Source: Nostoc sp. CHAB 5715 (GTDB lineage: Bacteria > Cyanobacteriota > Cyanobacteriia > Cyanobacteriales > Nostocaceae). From it: DNA of 11,986 bases. Below the pieces are notes generated by a model. It worked only from the letters and a program-made list of their open reading frames with translations, searched no databases and was not told the DNA's origin. This document shows positions 6,121 to 11,986 of the stretch, in pieces. The stretch spans positions 1 through 11,986 of the forward strand of contig NZ_JAIVFR010000086.1 of the NCBI RefSeq assembly GCF_020829685.1, given 5' to 3'. Every line of letters begins with the position of its first letter. Position 1 is the stretch's first letter. Both the position numbers and the translations under genes were made by a program.

Positions 6121-6160
6121 TTCCCTCTCCAATATATCGGAGAGGGATTGAGGGTGAGGT
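6121..6160. repeat. Dispersed GC-rich hairpin repeat, copy 1
   Basis: A 9-bp stem, TCCCTCTCC (6122-6130) with GGAGAGGGA (6139-6147), is followed by TTGAGGGTGAGGT. The same pattern, G(A/G)GAGGG(A/G)(A/G)TTG(A/G)GGGTG(A/G)GGT, returns at 7415-7435. The rest of the 275-base gap between the repeat protein and the Cys-rich protein holds nothing else I can support; no clean terminator is seen. Confidence 0.7.
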
Positions 6161-6202
6161 AAGCTGTCGGACATAAATTGTATCTTATTTAATTCTTATT
6201 CC

Positions 6203-6532
6203 TTAATTAACCCTTTTTTCACTACCAGCTAATTCCTTAGGTTCGTAGTGACGGCAACCATTACAGGGGCCTTCAGGATTGACAGCACAACGCATGTAGC
6301 CAGATCGGGCATTAAATTTGCAGCTGATGTCGCCAATTAGATAACCTACACCTTCTAAATAATAGCGATCGCCTTCTACAGGCCTGACGTTTTGTCGTCC
6401 CTGCATCGGTGGAAAATTCATGGCTGCTTGCCTCATTCGTAAGCGCGATCGCGCATGGGTTTTGCGGAGCGCCCACAGAGAAATCAGGGACGGTAAAAAA
6501 CCAACGGCAATCACTAAAAGTGTCTTTAACAC
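6203..6532 (-). CDS. Membrane-anchored Cys-rich protein, DUF6464-like
   Basis: About 109 residues when started at the GTG at 6530-6532. An upstream TTG at 6644-6646 would add 38 residues without obvious homology. I prefer the GTG because it directly begins a hydrophobic N-terminal anchor (LKTLLVIAVGFLPSLISLW, about residues 2-20) and has AGAGG about ten bases upstream. A basic stretch (RKTHARSRLRMR) follows the anchor, which suits an N-out or anchored cytoplasmic tail. The C-terminal half has GVGYLIGDISCKFNARSGYM and then RCAVNPEGPCNGCRHYEP. The four cysteines in C-x(11)-C-x(7)-C-x(2)-C spacing could bind metal or form disulfides. From memory this resembles the cyanobacterial DUF6464 family. 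No function is known to me. Two HIP1 sites lie inside (6365-6372, 6445-6452). Confidence 0.7.
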   Translation of the reverse strand: MLKTLLVIAVGFLPSLISLWALRKTHARSRLRMRQAAMNFPPMQGRQNVRPVEGDRYYLEGVGYLIGDISCKFNARSGYMRCAVNPEGPCNGCRHYEPKELAGSEKRVN

Positions 6533-6755
6533 CTTCTTTTTACCTCTTCTGTGCGCTGATTGATTGTCCCTGATGTTGCACTCTGGTTTTACCGAAGTGC
6601 AAATATTAGGGCAGCTTTGCCTACTTCCTACCACAGTTAGTAGCAATTAGCAATGGCAGTATGATAAGTAATTTTAAGGAAAAATTTCCTTCTGCCACTT
6701 CAATAGCATAACTGTTACAACCTCAGGGGTAATCTGCCGTTGAATATTGATAATT

Positions 6756-7250
6756 TTAAGATTTGTTGACTAATACCTTTTTGAAGAAGTGTTTTGTGTC
6801 AGCCTTAGCCCCATTCTTGTTTTTTCTGTGTCGCTGCGATGCTAATCTTTTTTTGGTTTGCTGACGAAGTTGCTGTGCTAGCAGTGCGGCTTCCCTTTCG
6901 GCTCGGAATAAATCAACTTTTCGCGTTGTCAAAATAAATGATTTGTTAGACTTTCGTTTCACCCAAGGGACGCTAACTGCGAAATACTGACAAATATTTT
7001 TGCATAGCTCCTTTATCAAGAGTGGGCAACGCTTTTGAGTATTCAGTGTGTTAGCGATCGCTTTCAACTCTAATATCGCTGCTTCTAACTCTTGCGCCAT
7101 CTGATTGATGCGTTCGACTTGTGTTATAAAACGCTCCCGTTCACTGATGATTTTTTCCTCTTGGGGTTGCAGTGGCACTATAGCAGTGATTACAGATGTA
7201 GGCTGAAACAGCAAAATGGGCTTTTTGTCCGTGTCTTGGATTTTTTTCAT
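6756..7250 (-). CDS. Hypothetical coiled-coil protein
   Basis: I do not recognise this 164-residue protein. It has no signal peptide or membrane segment. Residues about 30-70 (QEEKIISERERFITQVERIN, then QMAQELEAAILELKAIANTL) have the heptad spacing of a coiled coil. A central segment follows with CPLLIKELCKNICQYFAVSV and PWVKRKSNKSF. The C-terminus is strongly basic and helical (RAEREAALLAQQLRQQTKKR, LASQRHRKNKN), which would suit nucleic-acid or membrane-surface binding. The start is the ATG at 7248-7250, with GAGG only four bases upstream. The Cys-rich gene lies on the same strand after a gap of about 220 bases. That gap holds an AAGGAAAAATTTCCTT palindrome (6676-6691) but no U-run terminator. 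It is probably a real gene because the start, SD and codon use look normal. Confidence 0.6.
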   Translation of the reverse strand: MKKIQDTDKKPILLFQPTSVITAIVPLQPQEEKIISERERFITQVERINQMAQELEAAILELKAIANTLNTQKRCPLLIKELCKNICQYFAVSVPWVKRKSNKSFILTTRKVDLFRAEREAALLAQQLRQQTKKRLASQRHRKNKNGAKADTKHFFKKVLVNKS

Positions 7251-7397
7251 ACTACCTCAAGCAAGGCTAGCTGACTTTTAAGGCATTTTAGCAGCTAATT
7301 AGTATATTTGTACTATATAAATAATTGTGTATATGAAATTTAATCTAAGAAATTTTGCTGTATATAGCTTTTCCTAATCAAATGAGCTACATCATAG

Positions 7398-7437
7398 CCC
7401 CCTCATCGCTTGCGGGGAGGGGGTTGGGGGTGGGGTT
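7398..7437. repeat. Dispersed GC-rich hairpin repeat, copy 2
   Basis: CCCCCTC (7398-7404) pairs with GAGGGGG (7417-7423) across a 12-nt loop and is followed by TTGGGGGTGGGGTTC. It aligns with the copy at 6121-6160 by A/G substitutions only in the 3' half. It lies in the 286-base gap between two divergently transcribed genes, where nothing else is evident. Confidence 0.65.
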
Positions 7438-7536
7438 CCGTGAGAAAGCTAAAAGAACTGCACTCATAAGCTGAAGTAGTCACACCAGCGCTGATAAAAT
7501 TTCTAGTAGAGTTATTTGTGATTAATTACCTTCTTT

Positions 7537-8001
7537 ATGAGATTAAGAATATACGAAATAGCTGATACCGAAGAAATTATGAAATTGTTCTACGACACTG
7601 TTCATGAAGTGAATATTGATGATTACACACAAGAACAAGTAGATGCTTGGGCACCCGCAAACATGGATATTGACATTTGGATTAAAGGTTTAGGAAGTAA
7701 GTTTACTTATGTAGCAGAGGAGGAGGGTAAAATTATTGGTTTTGGGGAATTAGAGACTAATGGACATATTGACCGTTTTTACTGTCATAAAGATTTTCAA
7801 AGAAAAGGGATTGGTAAGAAAATCTTAGAACAGCTTGAATCAAAAGCAAAGTCTTTGGGAATTGAAAAGTTATTTACAGAAGCCAGTATTACAGCCAAAC
7901 CTTTTTTTGAAAGCCAGAACTTTATTGTTGTGAAACAGCAAGAGGTAGAACGTAGAGGGCAAAAGCTAATAAATTTTATCATGGAAAAATCAATTGAATA
8001 A
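7537..8001 (+). CDS. GNAT family N-acetyltransferase
   Basis: This 154-residue cytoplasmic enzyme transfers an acetyl group from acetyl-CoA to an unknown substrate amine. The fold runs as expected: N-terminal strand and helix (RIYEIADTEEIMKLFYDTVH, residues 4-23), then FTYVAEEEGKIIGFGEL (56-72). IDRFYCHKDFQRKGIGKKIL (78-97) contains the pyrophosphate-binding Q-R-K-G-I-G loop. Last comes KLFTEASITAKPFFESQNF (111-129), the usual PFFE-x-x-GF-like motif. The ATG at 7537 gives the normal length; no SD is evident. The TAA at 7999-8001 is followed 18 bases later by the 21-bp array in the same frame, so loss of the stop would add a hydrophobic heptapeptide tail. Substrate cannot be predicted; it stands alone. 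Confidence 0.92.
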   Translation: MRLRIYEIADTEEIMKLFYDTVHEVNIDDYTQEQVDAWAPANMDIDIWIKGLGSKFTYVAEEEGKIIGFGELETNGHIDRFYCHKDFQRKGIGKKILEQLESKAKSLGIEKLFTEASITAKPFFESQNFIVVKQQEVERRGQKLINFIMEKSIE

Positions 8002-8019
8002 TTACACCGAAATATTACG

Positions 8020-8208
8020 ATGTTGATAAGGAATATCGTGATGTTCATAAGGAATATCGTGATGTTGGTTATGAATGTCGTGATGTTGGTTATGAATGTC
8101 GTGATGTTCATAAGGAATATCGTGATGTTGGTTATGAATGTCGTGATGTTGGTTATGAATGTCGTGATGTTCATAAGGAATATCGTGATGTTGGTTATGA
8201 ATATCGTG
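8020..8208. repeat. 21-bp tandem repeat array, nine units
   Basis: Nine exact 21-bp units begin at 8020 and end at 8208. Type A is ATGTTCATAAGGAATATCGT+G; type B is ATGTTGGTTATGAATGTCGT+G. Order: A', A, B, B, A, B, B, A, B', so the longer period is a 63-bp A-B-B unit. Because 21 is a multiple of 3, several frames are open through it by arithmetic alone, giving MFIRNIV/MLVMNVV on the plus strand and HHDIPYE/HHDIHNQ on the minus strand. No start with an SD supports translation. There are no spacers, so it is not a CRISPR array. Confidence 0.92.
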
Positions 8209-8317
8209 ATTTTGGTCAAATTGATATCTTGCACGAGTTCCAACAACCGCCTCAGAATTAATTGTGAGGCTAATACAGCAGATTGCAACAGGCGTGAGGT
8301 ACAAATGATCTTAAGGA

Positions 8318-8534
8318 CACAGCACTGCTCATACGTGTCAACTTAAGCCAAACACTCAATTTTCCGTAGTTTTAGATCCCCCAACCCCCTTTCCAAGGGG
8401 GCACTCGATTCTAATTCCCCCCTTTTTAAGGGGGGTTAGGGGGGATCAAAAGTTTAGGGTGCTAATAGAGAGAACCCCAAAGACTTACGCTGTATGGTTC
8501 TAAGCTTAAGTTGACACCAATGAGCACTGCTGTG
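8318..8534. mobile_element. Nested palindromic (MITE-like) element, about 217 bp
   Basis: Outer arms 8318-8348 and 8504-8534 are inverted repeats of 31 bp with three mismatches, including a perfect inner 14 bp (GTGTCAACTTAAGC / GCTTAAGTTGACAC). Inside lies a second level of inverted repeats (8375-8447). It has no coding capacity and sits between the 21-bp array and the acyltransferase gene. The structure suits a non-autonomous foldback element, or an older insertion of one repeat into another. The remaining bases between 8209 and 8652 hold only a weak 6-bp hairpin (8249-8270). Confidence 0.65.
8375..8447. repeat. Compound GC-rich hairpin (cyanobacterial dispersed repeat)
   Basis: GATCCCCC (8375-8382) pairs with GGGGGATC (8440-8447). 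Inside are two further perfect hairpins: CCCCCTT/AAGGGGG (8385-8401, 3-nt loop) and CCCCCCTT/AAGGGGGG (8417-8435, 3-nt loop). The whole can fold as a three-way, cloverleaf-like structure. This type of C-run/G-run repeat is scattered through Nostocales genomes. Confidence 0.8.
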
Positions 8535-8652
8535 CCCCTACCTGTGTACTTCATTTAGCTAAAGTTTTCTAAAGAAGACCGACAAAATCCCGTCTGCTTT
8601 TGGCGTTCCGTAAGAAAGGGTAGGAAGCCTGAAGATTGCGTTTGCGTTGCGA

Positions 8653-9708
8653 TTAAATTCCTCTCAATAACTGATTAATTTTAATTTGCAGTTTTTCTCG
8701 TAATTGTTCTGCCTGCCGATAAGTTATTTTACGCCCTTTGTTTGAATGGTTGTGCAATTCTGCTGGTTCCAAAGGCTGAATAAAGTAATGCAGGCGAGTT
8801 CTCATTGCCCAAATTCCCATTGAAGGAAACAGAATTAAGGCAAGCATTAAAGGCGAAATAGGCAAAAATGGTAATTTGACTAGTCGTTGCAATTTTTTGA
8901 AATTAACAGCCCAAGGATGTAAAGATTCACTACCGATGCAAACTACTGGCAGAATAGGAATTTGATAGCGATCGCTCAACTGAATAAAACTCACATCAAA
9001 CTTTTCTAGTTGATAGCGTCTCCTCCAACCCTTCCGAGGACCACGGATACCTTCGGGTGCATATAAGAGAATTTTACCTTGGGCGATCGCTGTAGACGTT
9101 GGCGCAGCCATCGCTGCTTCAAAATCATCTAATTCGGCTCGCACACCACCCAAAACCTGCGACCATTTAGGTGGTAGCCACCAAATCATCCAAGGATGCT
9201 CAAATAATGCTGGACTTGCTAATGGTTGTACCACCCATCCTCTAGCTTCACTTAATAAATAACCCAAGGTCAAAAAATCCCAAGGAAAGCTCATCCCTGC
9301 GTGGTTCATTGCCACAATCAATGGCCCTGTTTGCGGCAAGTTTTCGACTTGTTGTAATTCTCCACGAAAATAGTATTTGACAATGGGGGCGAGAACTTCT
9401 TTGCGAAAAGCTTGTTGATATTTGGGATCAAATTCACTAACTTCTGTTCGGGGTGAACGAAAACCAAGACGCAACCAACGACTCAGCAACGCCAGATAAA
9501 ATCCGCCAGGAATTAAAAATAATCCATATTCGAGCCAATTCCAACCGTCTGAATCGCTATGATAGTGCTGCCAATGACGGTTGAATAAAATTAGCCAGCC
9601 TGGAGGATACCAAAGACAAAACCAATCAAACCAGCTAAATATATAGCCTTCACCTGGTACATTTTCTAGTTGAGTGTTAAAAAGGTTTTCGGAATGTTGA
9701 TTAATCAA
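8653..9708 (-). CDS. Lysophospholipid (PlsC-like) acyltransferase family protein
   Basis: This protein of about 351 residues belongs to the LPLAT superfamily, which transfers acyl chains onto lysophosphatidate, glycerolipids or other alcohols at the membrane. Residues 23-45 and 61-83 are hydrophobic membrane-associated segments. The catalytic motif is NHAGMSFPWD (135-144), with His and Asp spaced wider than the usual H-x4-D, as in more distant acyltransferase branches. The substrate-binding motif is PEGIRGPRKG (218-227), equivalent to EGTRS. IPILPVVCIGSESLHPW follows (250-266). The substrate is therefore uncertain; it need not be PlsC itself. The upstream-most start is a TTG at 9706-9708 without an SD, and no in-frame ATG or GTG lies upstream before the stop at about 9748. 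The true start is therefore not secure. Two HIP1 sites are inside. Confidence 0.83.
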   Translation of the reverse strand: MINQHSENLFNTQLENVPGEGYIFSWFDWFCLWYPPGWLILFNRHWQHYHSDSDGWNWLEYGLFLIPGGFYLALLSRWLRLGFRSPRTEVSEFDPKYQQAFRKEVLAPIVKYYFRGELQQVENLPQTGPLIVAMNHAGMSFPWDFLTLGYLLSEARGWVVQPLASPALFEHPWMIWWLPPKWSQVLGGVRAELDDFEAAMAAPTSTAIAQGKILLYAPEGIRGPRKGWRRRYQLEKFDVSFIQLSDRYQIPILPVVCIGSESLHPWAVNFKKLQRLVKLPFLPISPLMLALILFPSMGIWAMRTRLHYFIQPLEPAELHNHSNKGRKITYRQAEQLREKLQIKINQLLRGI

Positions 9709-9976
9709 AACAATGATATGAATTCGGCAAAAATTTTATGTAAATCTTATTATAGCTTTATAGCTTTGCCATTGGGATATTACCTTAGAGGTAAAATTAA
9801 CTACATGTTTTGGAAACACTGATAAATGCAAAGTATTAGATAAAAAGTAATTCATGAGGAGTAATAACTAATATTGGTATTTAGCCAAAAGATGAAATTG
9901 ATAATAACTAATGACGGTTTAAATTCTTCCTCAAGCTGGAGACAAATGGCGAGACACCTGTCCTACTCTTCCTATT
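9709..9976. other. Divergent intergenic region
   Basis: AT-rich spacer between divergently transcribed genes, expected to hold both promoters. It has a small hairpin (TTACCT/AGGTAA, 9780-9794) and no recognisable -35/-10 pair. In the frame of the XRE gene it stays open back to a TAA at 9920-9922, but without an ATG or GTG. Confidence 0.4.
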
Positions 9977-10231
9977 ATGGAACTAGGAAAGTCACTAAAA
10001 ATTTCAGATTTAATCCGTGAACTTCGGCAGCAGCTCGATCTTTCTCAGGAAAAGTTTGCAGCCAAGTTGGGAGTTTCCCTGCGAACAGTTAATCGCTGGG
10101 AGAACGGATCTACAGTGCCTTCACAGATGGCACTAAAGCTAATTGAAGAAATGTTACAGAAAATGGGCGAACCAGGCAAAAGACTACTGAACGAGTATCT
10201 CCTAAAGGCAAAGCAACGGGAGGACTCTTAA
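9977..10231 (+). CDS. Small XRE-family helix-turn-helix regulator
   Basis: This 84-residue protein is a single HTH_3/XRE DNA-binding domain. Residues about 11-62 cover the five-helix fold. The recognition region LSQEKFAAKLGVSLRTVNRW followed by ENG (22-44) is textbook, with Q24 and the T-V-x-R-W-E-N turn. A short helical tail follows (MLQKMGEPGKRLLNEYLLKA, 59-78), with no ligand or dimerisation domain beyond it. The ATG at 9977 has no evident SD. It ends one base before the ATG of the PAS sensor gene, so the two are almost certainly one operon. Possible roles are output regulator for the sensor's signal or autoregulator of the pair; both are inference. A HicB-like or phage-repressor origin is possible, but no phage genes are nearby. 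Confidence 0.88.
   Translation: MELGKSLKISDLIRELRQQLDLSQEKFAAKLGVSLRTVNRWENGSTVPSQMALKLIEEMLQKMGEPGKRLLNEYLLKAKQREDS
10218..10224 (+). promoter_or_regulatory. Ribosome binding site of the PAS sensor gene
   Basis: GGGAGGA lies inside the last codons of the XRE gene, eight bases before the ATG at 10233. This supports translational coupling. A second ATG follows immediately at 10236. Confidence 0.65.
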
Positions 10232-10232
10232 G

Positions 10233-11981
10233 ATGATGGTGAAAGTACTCGAAAAAATTGTGATGATGCGCTCTTGGTTACTAACATATAGTGTGATGAT
10301 TCTGGCAGTTATAGCTGCGTTGCTGCTGACGCGACTGTTGTTGCCAGTCTTCGATCCGAGCGTATTTACATTATTTTATGCTGCCGTGGCAATCAGTGCC
10401 TGGTATGGCGGCATGGGACTTGGAGTACTAGCGATCGCTCTTTCTGTTACAACTGCTTTCTATTTTTTGATCGAGCCAGTCTACTCGTTCGATCTCCTCA
10501 GCCCAAATGTCTTGGTAAGATTAACCTCGTTCTCACTAGTATCCTTCTTAATTACTGCCCTCTCTTCAGAGTTGCGAACTGCCAGAGGCAAAGCAGAGAC
10601 AAGCCTAAAATTGTTGCAAAATAGCGAAATGCGGTTTAGCCGCCTGACAGAATCCAACATCATTGGAGTTATCGTAACTGATATGAACAACGGCTCGATC
10701 ATAGAAGCCAACGATGCTTTTCTGAAGATGGTCGGCTATACGCGAGAAGATTTTGCCGCTAACCAAATGAAATGGCGCGAGATTACCCCACATGAGTATC
10801 TTCTTTTGAGTGAACGTTCAGTAGAAGAACTTAGAACAACCGGAGTATGTAAACCCTTTGAGAAGGAATATATCTGCAAAAATGGCGATCGCATTCCCGT
10901 TCTGCTCGGTTCTGTTGTCGTGGGAGATACTCAAGAAACGGTCATTGGCTTCGTTGTTGATTTGAGCGAACGCAAACAAGCAAAAGCGGCATTACAGCAA
11001 GCCAATGAGCGGAATACACGCACTCTGGAAAACATGAGTGATGCATTTATTACTTTAGACCGAGATTGGCGAATCATCTACCAAAATGCCGAAGCAGAGC
11101 GAATTAACGGCAAACCCCGGACAGAGGTCATCGGTAAGTCGCACTGGGAGGAGTGGCCCTTATCAGTAGGCACTAATGTAGAGCTACAGTACCGATGGGC
11201 AATGGCAGAACAGATTCCCGTCCACTTCGAGCATCACTACTACTTGCCGTCCAAGTATGACCTGTGGCTGGAGATTCACGCCTACCCTTGTGAGGATGGT
11301 CTTGACATTTTCTTCCGTGACATCAGCCAACGCAAGCAAGTAGAACAAACTTTGCGTGAGAAAGAGGAACGCCTGAGATTAGCTAACGAGCGTTTTGAGT
11401 TAGCTGCTGCTGCGGTCAACTGTCTCATTTATGACTGGAATATAGAGCAGGATACCGTTGAAAGAACCGAGGGGTTAACCAGAATTTTGGGTTATTCCCT
11501 CGACATTGCCCAACCAACTGGTAATTGGTGGCGTGAACTTGTCCATCCAGAGGATTTGCAACGTGTAGAAGAAAATGCGGCGATCGCTTTGGCAAATGGC
11601 GATCGCTATTCTGCCGAGTATCGCATTCGCAACCAGGATAATCAGTATGTCCACGTACTGGATCAGGGGATAGTGGTGCAACGGGATGCTGATGGAAAAC
11701 CAGTACGTTTAGTTGGCAGCACCACAGATATCAGCGAACGCAAGCAAGCAGAGAAGGCAGTCCAAGCAAGTGAAGAACGCCTCAGGAGTTTTGTGAAAGC
11801 GAATATAGTTGGCATTCTCTTTGGTGATGTGAATGGTAGTATCACTGAAGCCAACGACGAGTTCTTGCGAATTGTGGGCTATACCCAAGCAGATATACAG
11901 ACAGGCAGACTACGCTGGACTGATATCACGCCTCCTGAGTACCAATATTTAGATGAACTGGCTATTGCCGAGGCAGACTAG
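10233..11981 (+). CDS. Membrane PAS-domain sensor, kinase part absent; frame ends mid-PAS
   Basis: A 582-residue frame. Residues about 14-110 hold four membrane helices of the DUF4118 (KdpD-like) type (LLTYSVMILAVIAALLLTRL, FTLFYAAVAISAWYGG, LGVLAIALSVTTAFYFLIEP, LVRLTSFSLVSFLITALSS). PAS1 is about 132-248, PAS2 258-368 (PAS_4-like), PAS3 380-506 (PAS_3-like, with LGYS, WRELVHPED and GDRYSAEYRIRNQDN), and PAS4 from 513. Each PAS ends in the conserved D-(I/L)S-(E/Q)RKQ linker. PAS4 stops at TAG 11979-11981 after LDELAIAEAD, where PAS1 continues for about 50 more residues. Proteins of this layout normally end in HisKA and HATPase_c domains; none is seen. Either the gene is disrupted, or the kinase continues in another frame beyond the window. 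PAS1 and PAS4 are alike, indicating internal duplication. Three or more HIP1 sites lie inside. Confidence 0.82.
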   Translation: MMVKVLEKIVMMRSWLLTYSVMILAVIAALLLTRLLLPVFDPSVFTLFYAAVAISAWYGGMGLGVLAIALSVTTAFYFLIEPVYSFDLLSPNVLVRLTSFSLVSFLITALSSELRTARGKAETSLKLLQNSEMRFSRLTESNIIGVIVTDMNNGSIIEANDAFLKMVGYTREDFAANQMKWREITPHEYLLLSERSVEELRTTGVCKPFEKEYICKNGDRIPVLLGSVVVGDTQETVIGFVVDLSERKQAKAALQQANERNTRTLENMSDAFITLDRDWRIIYQNAEAERINGKPRTEVIGKSHWEEWPLSVGTNVELQYRWAMAEQIPVHFEHHYYLPSKYDLWLEIHAYPCEDGLDIFFRDISQRKQVEQTLREKEERLRLANERFELAAAAVNCLIYDWNIEQDTVERTEGLTRILGYSLDIAQPTGNWWRELVHPEDLQRVEENAAIALANGDRYSAEYRIRNQDNQYVHVLDQGIVVQRDADGKPVRLVGSTTDISERKQAEKAVQASEERLRSFVKANIVGILFGDVNGSITEANDEFLRIVGYTQADIQTGRLRWTDITPPEYQYLDELAIAEAD

Positions 11982-11986
11982 CGATC

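Noticed and set aside
6676..6691. AAGGAAAAATTTCCTT as terminator of the coiled-coil gene
   Set aside because: AT-rich stem with almost no loop and no U-tract on the minus strand.
8020..8208. 21-bp units considered as CRISPR repeats
   Set aside because: Units are directly contiguous with no spacers and no cas genes are present.
8002..8304. 100-codon minus-strand frame rich in HHDIHNQ repeats, considered as a metal-binding His-rich protein
   Set aside because: It starts with TTG without an SD, and the repeat part is open simply because 21 is divisible by three; the plus strand and a third frame are equally open.

Overview
The window looks like chromosomal DNA from a filamentous, Nostoc-type cyanobacterium. 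I counted 16 copies of the palindrome GCGATCGC (HIP1, the cyanobacterial hyper-abundant octamer), where about 0.2 would be expected by chance. There are also heptameric tandem repeats, GC-rich dispersed hairpins and several gene types familiar from cyanobacteria (Uma2/DUF820 nuclease, a DUF6464-like Cys-rich protein, HicAB, a PAS multi-domain sensor). Taxon and product names come from memory of the families; no search was run.

Layout. 1-573 (minus): an IS630-family transposase in two frames joined at an A8 slippery run, cut by the window edge. 574-983: non-coding, with a 14-bp perfect hairpin. 984-1337 (plus): small four-helix membrane protein (Phage_holin_4_2/YvlD type). 1541-4445 (minus): argS, then a Uma2 nuclease gene, then a stand-alone CobE/CbiG C-terminal-domain gene that overlaps uma2 and appears translationally coupled to it through an SD and a TTG start. 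4537-4918: a decayed hicAB toxin-antitoxin locus. The toxin gene has lost its 5' half and the antitoxin is cut short exactly at the terminal inverted repeat of a 131-bp foldback element. 5181-5927 (plus): a secreted protein made almost entirely of five 45-residue beta-propeller-like repeats. 6203-7250 (minus): a small Cys-rich membrane-anchored protein and an unrecognised coiled-coil protein. 7537-8001 (plus): a GNAT acetyltransferase, followed by a nine-unit 21-bp tandem array and a nested palindromic element of about 217 bp. 8653-9708 (minus): a PlsC-like acyltransferase. 9977-11981 (plus): a two-gene operon of a small XRE regulator and a membrane PAS sensor whose frame stops in the middle of its fourth PAS domain, six bases before the window ends.

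How it works together. Only three groupings are supported by spacing: uma2-cobE, hicA-hicB (TAATG overlap, now dead or crippled) and XRE-PAS sensor (1-nt gap). The rest is a patchwork of unrelated genes separated by repeats. No complete new defence or biosynthetic system is visible. The most informative signals are the slippery transposase, the element that truncates hicB, the alternating two-blade amplification in the repeat protein, the nested palindrome at 8318-8534, and the XRE/PAS pair with its premature stop.
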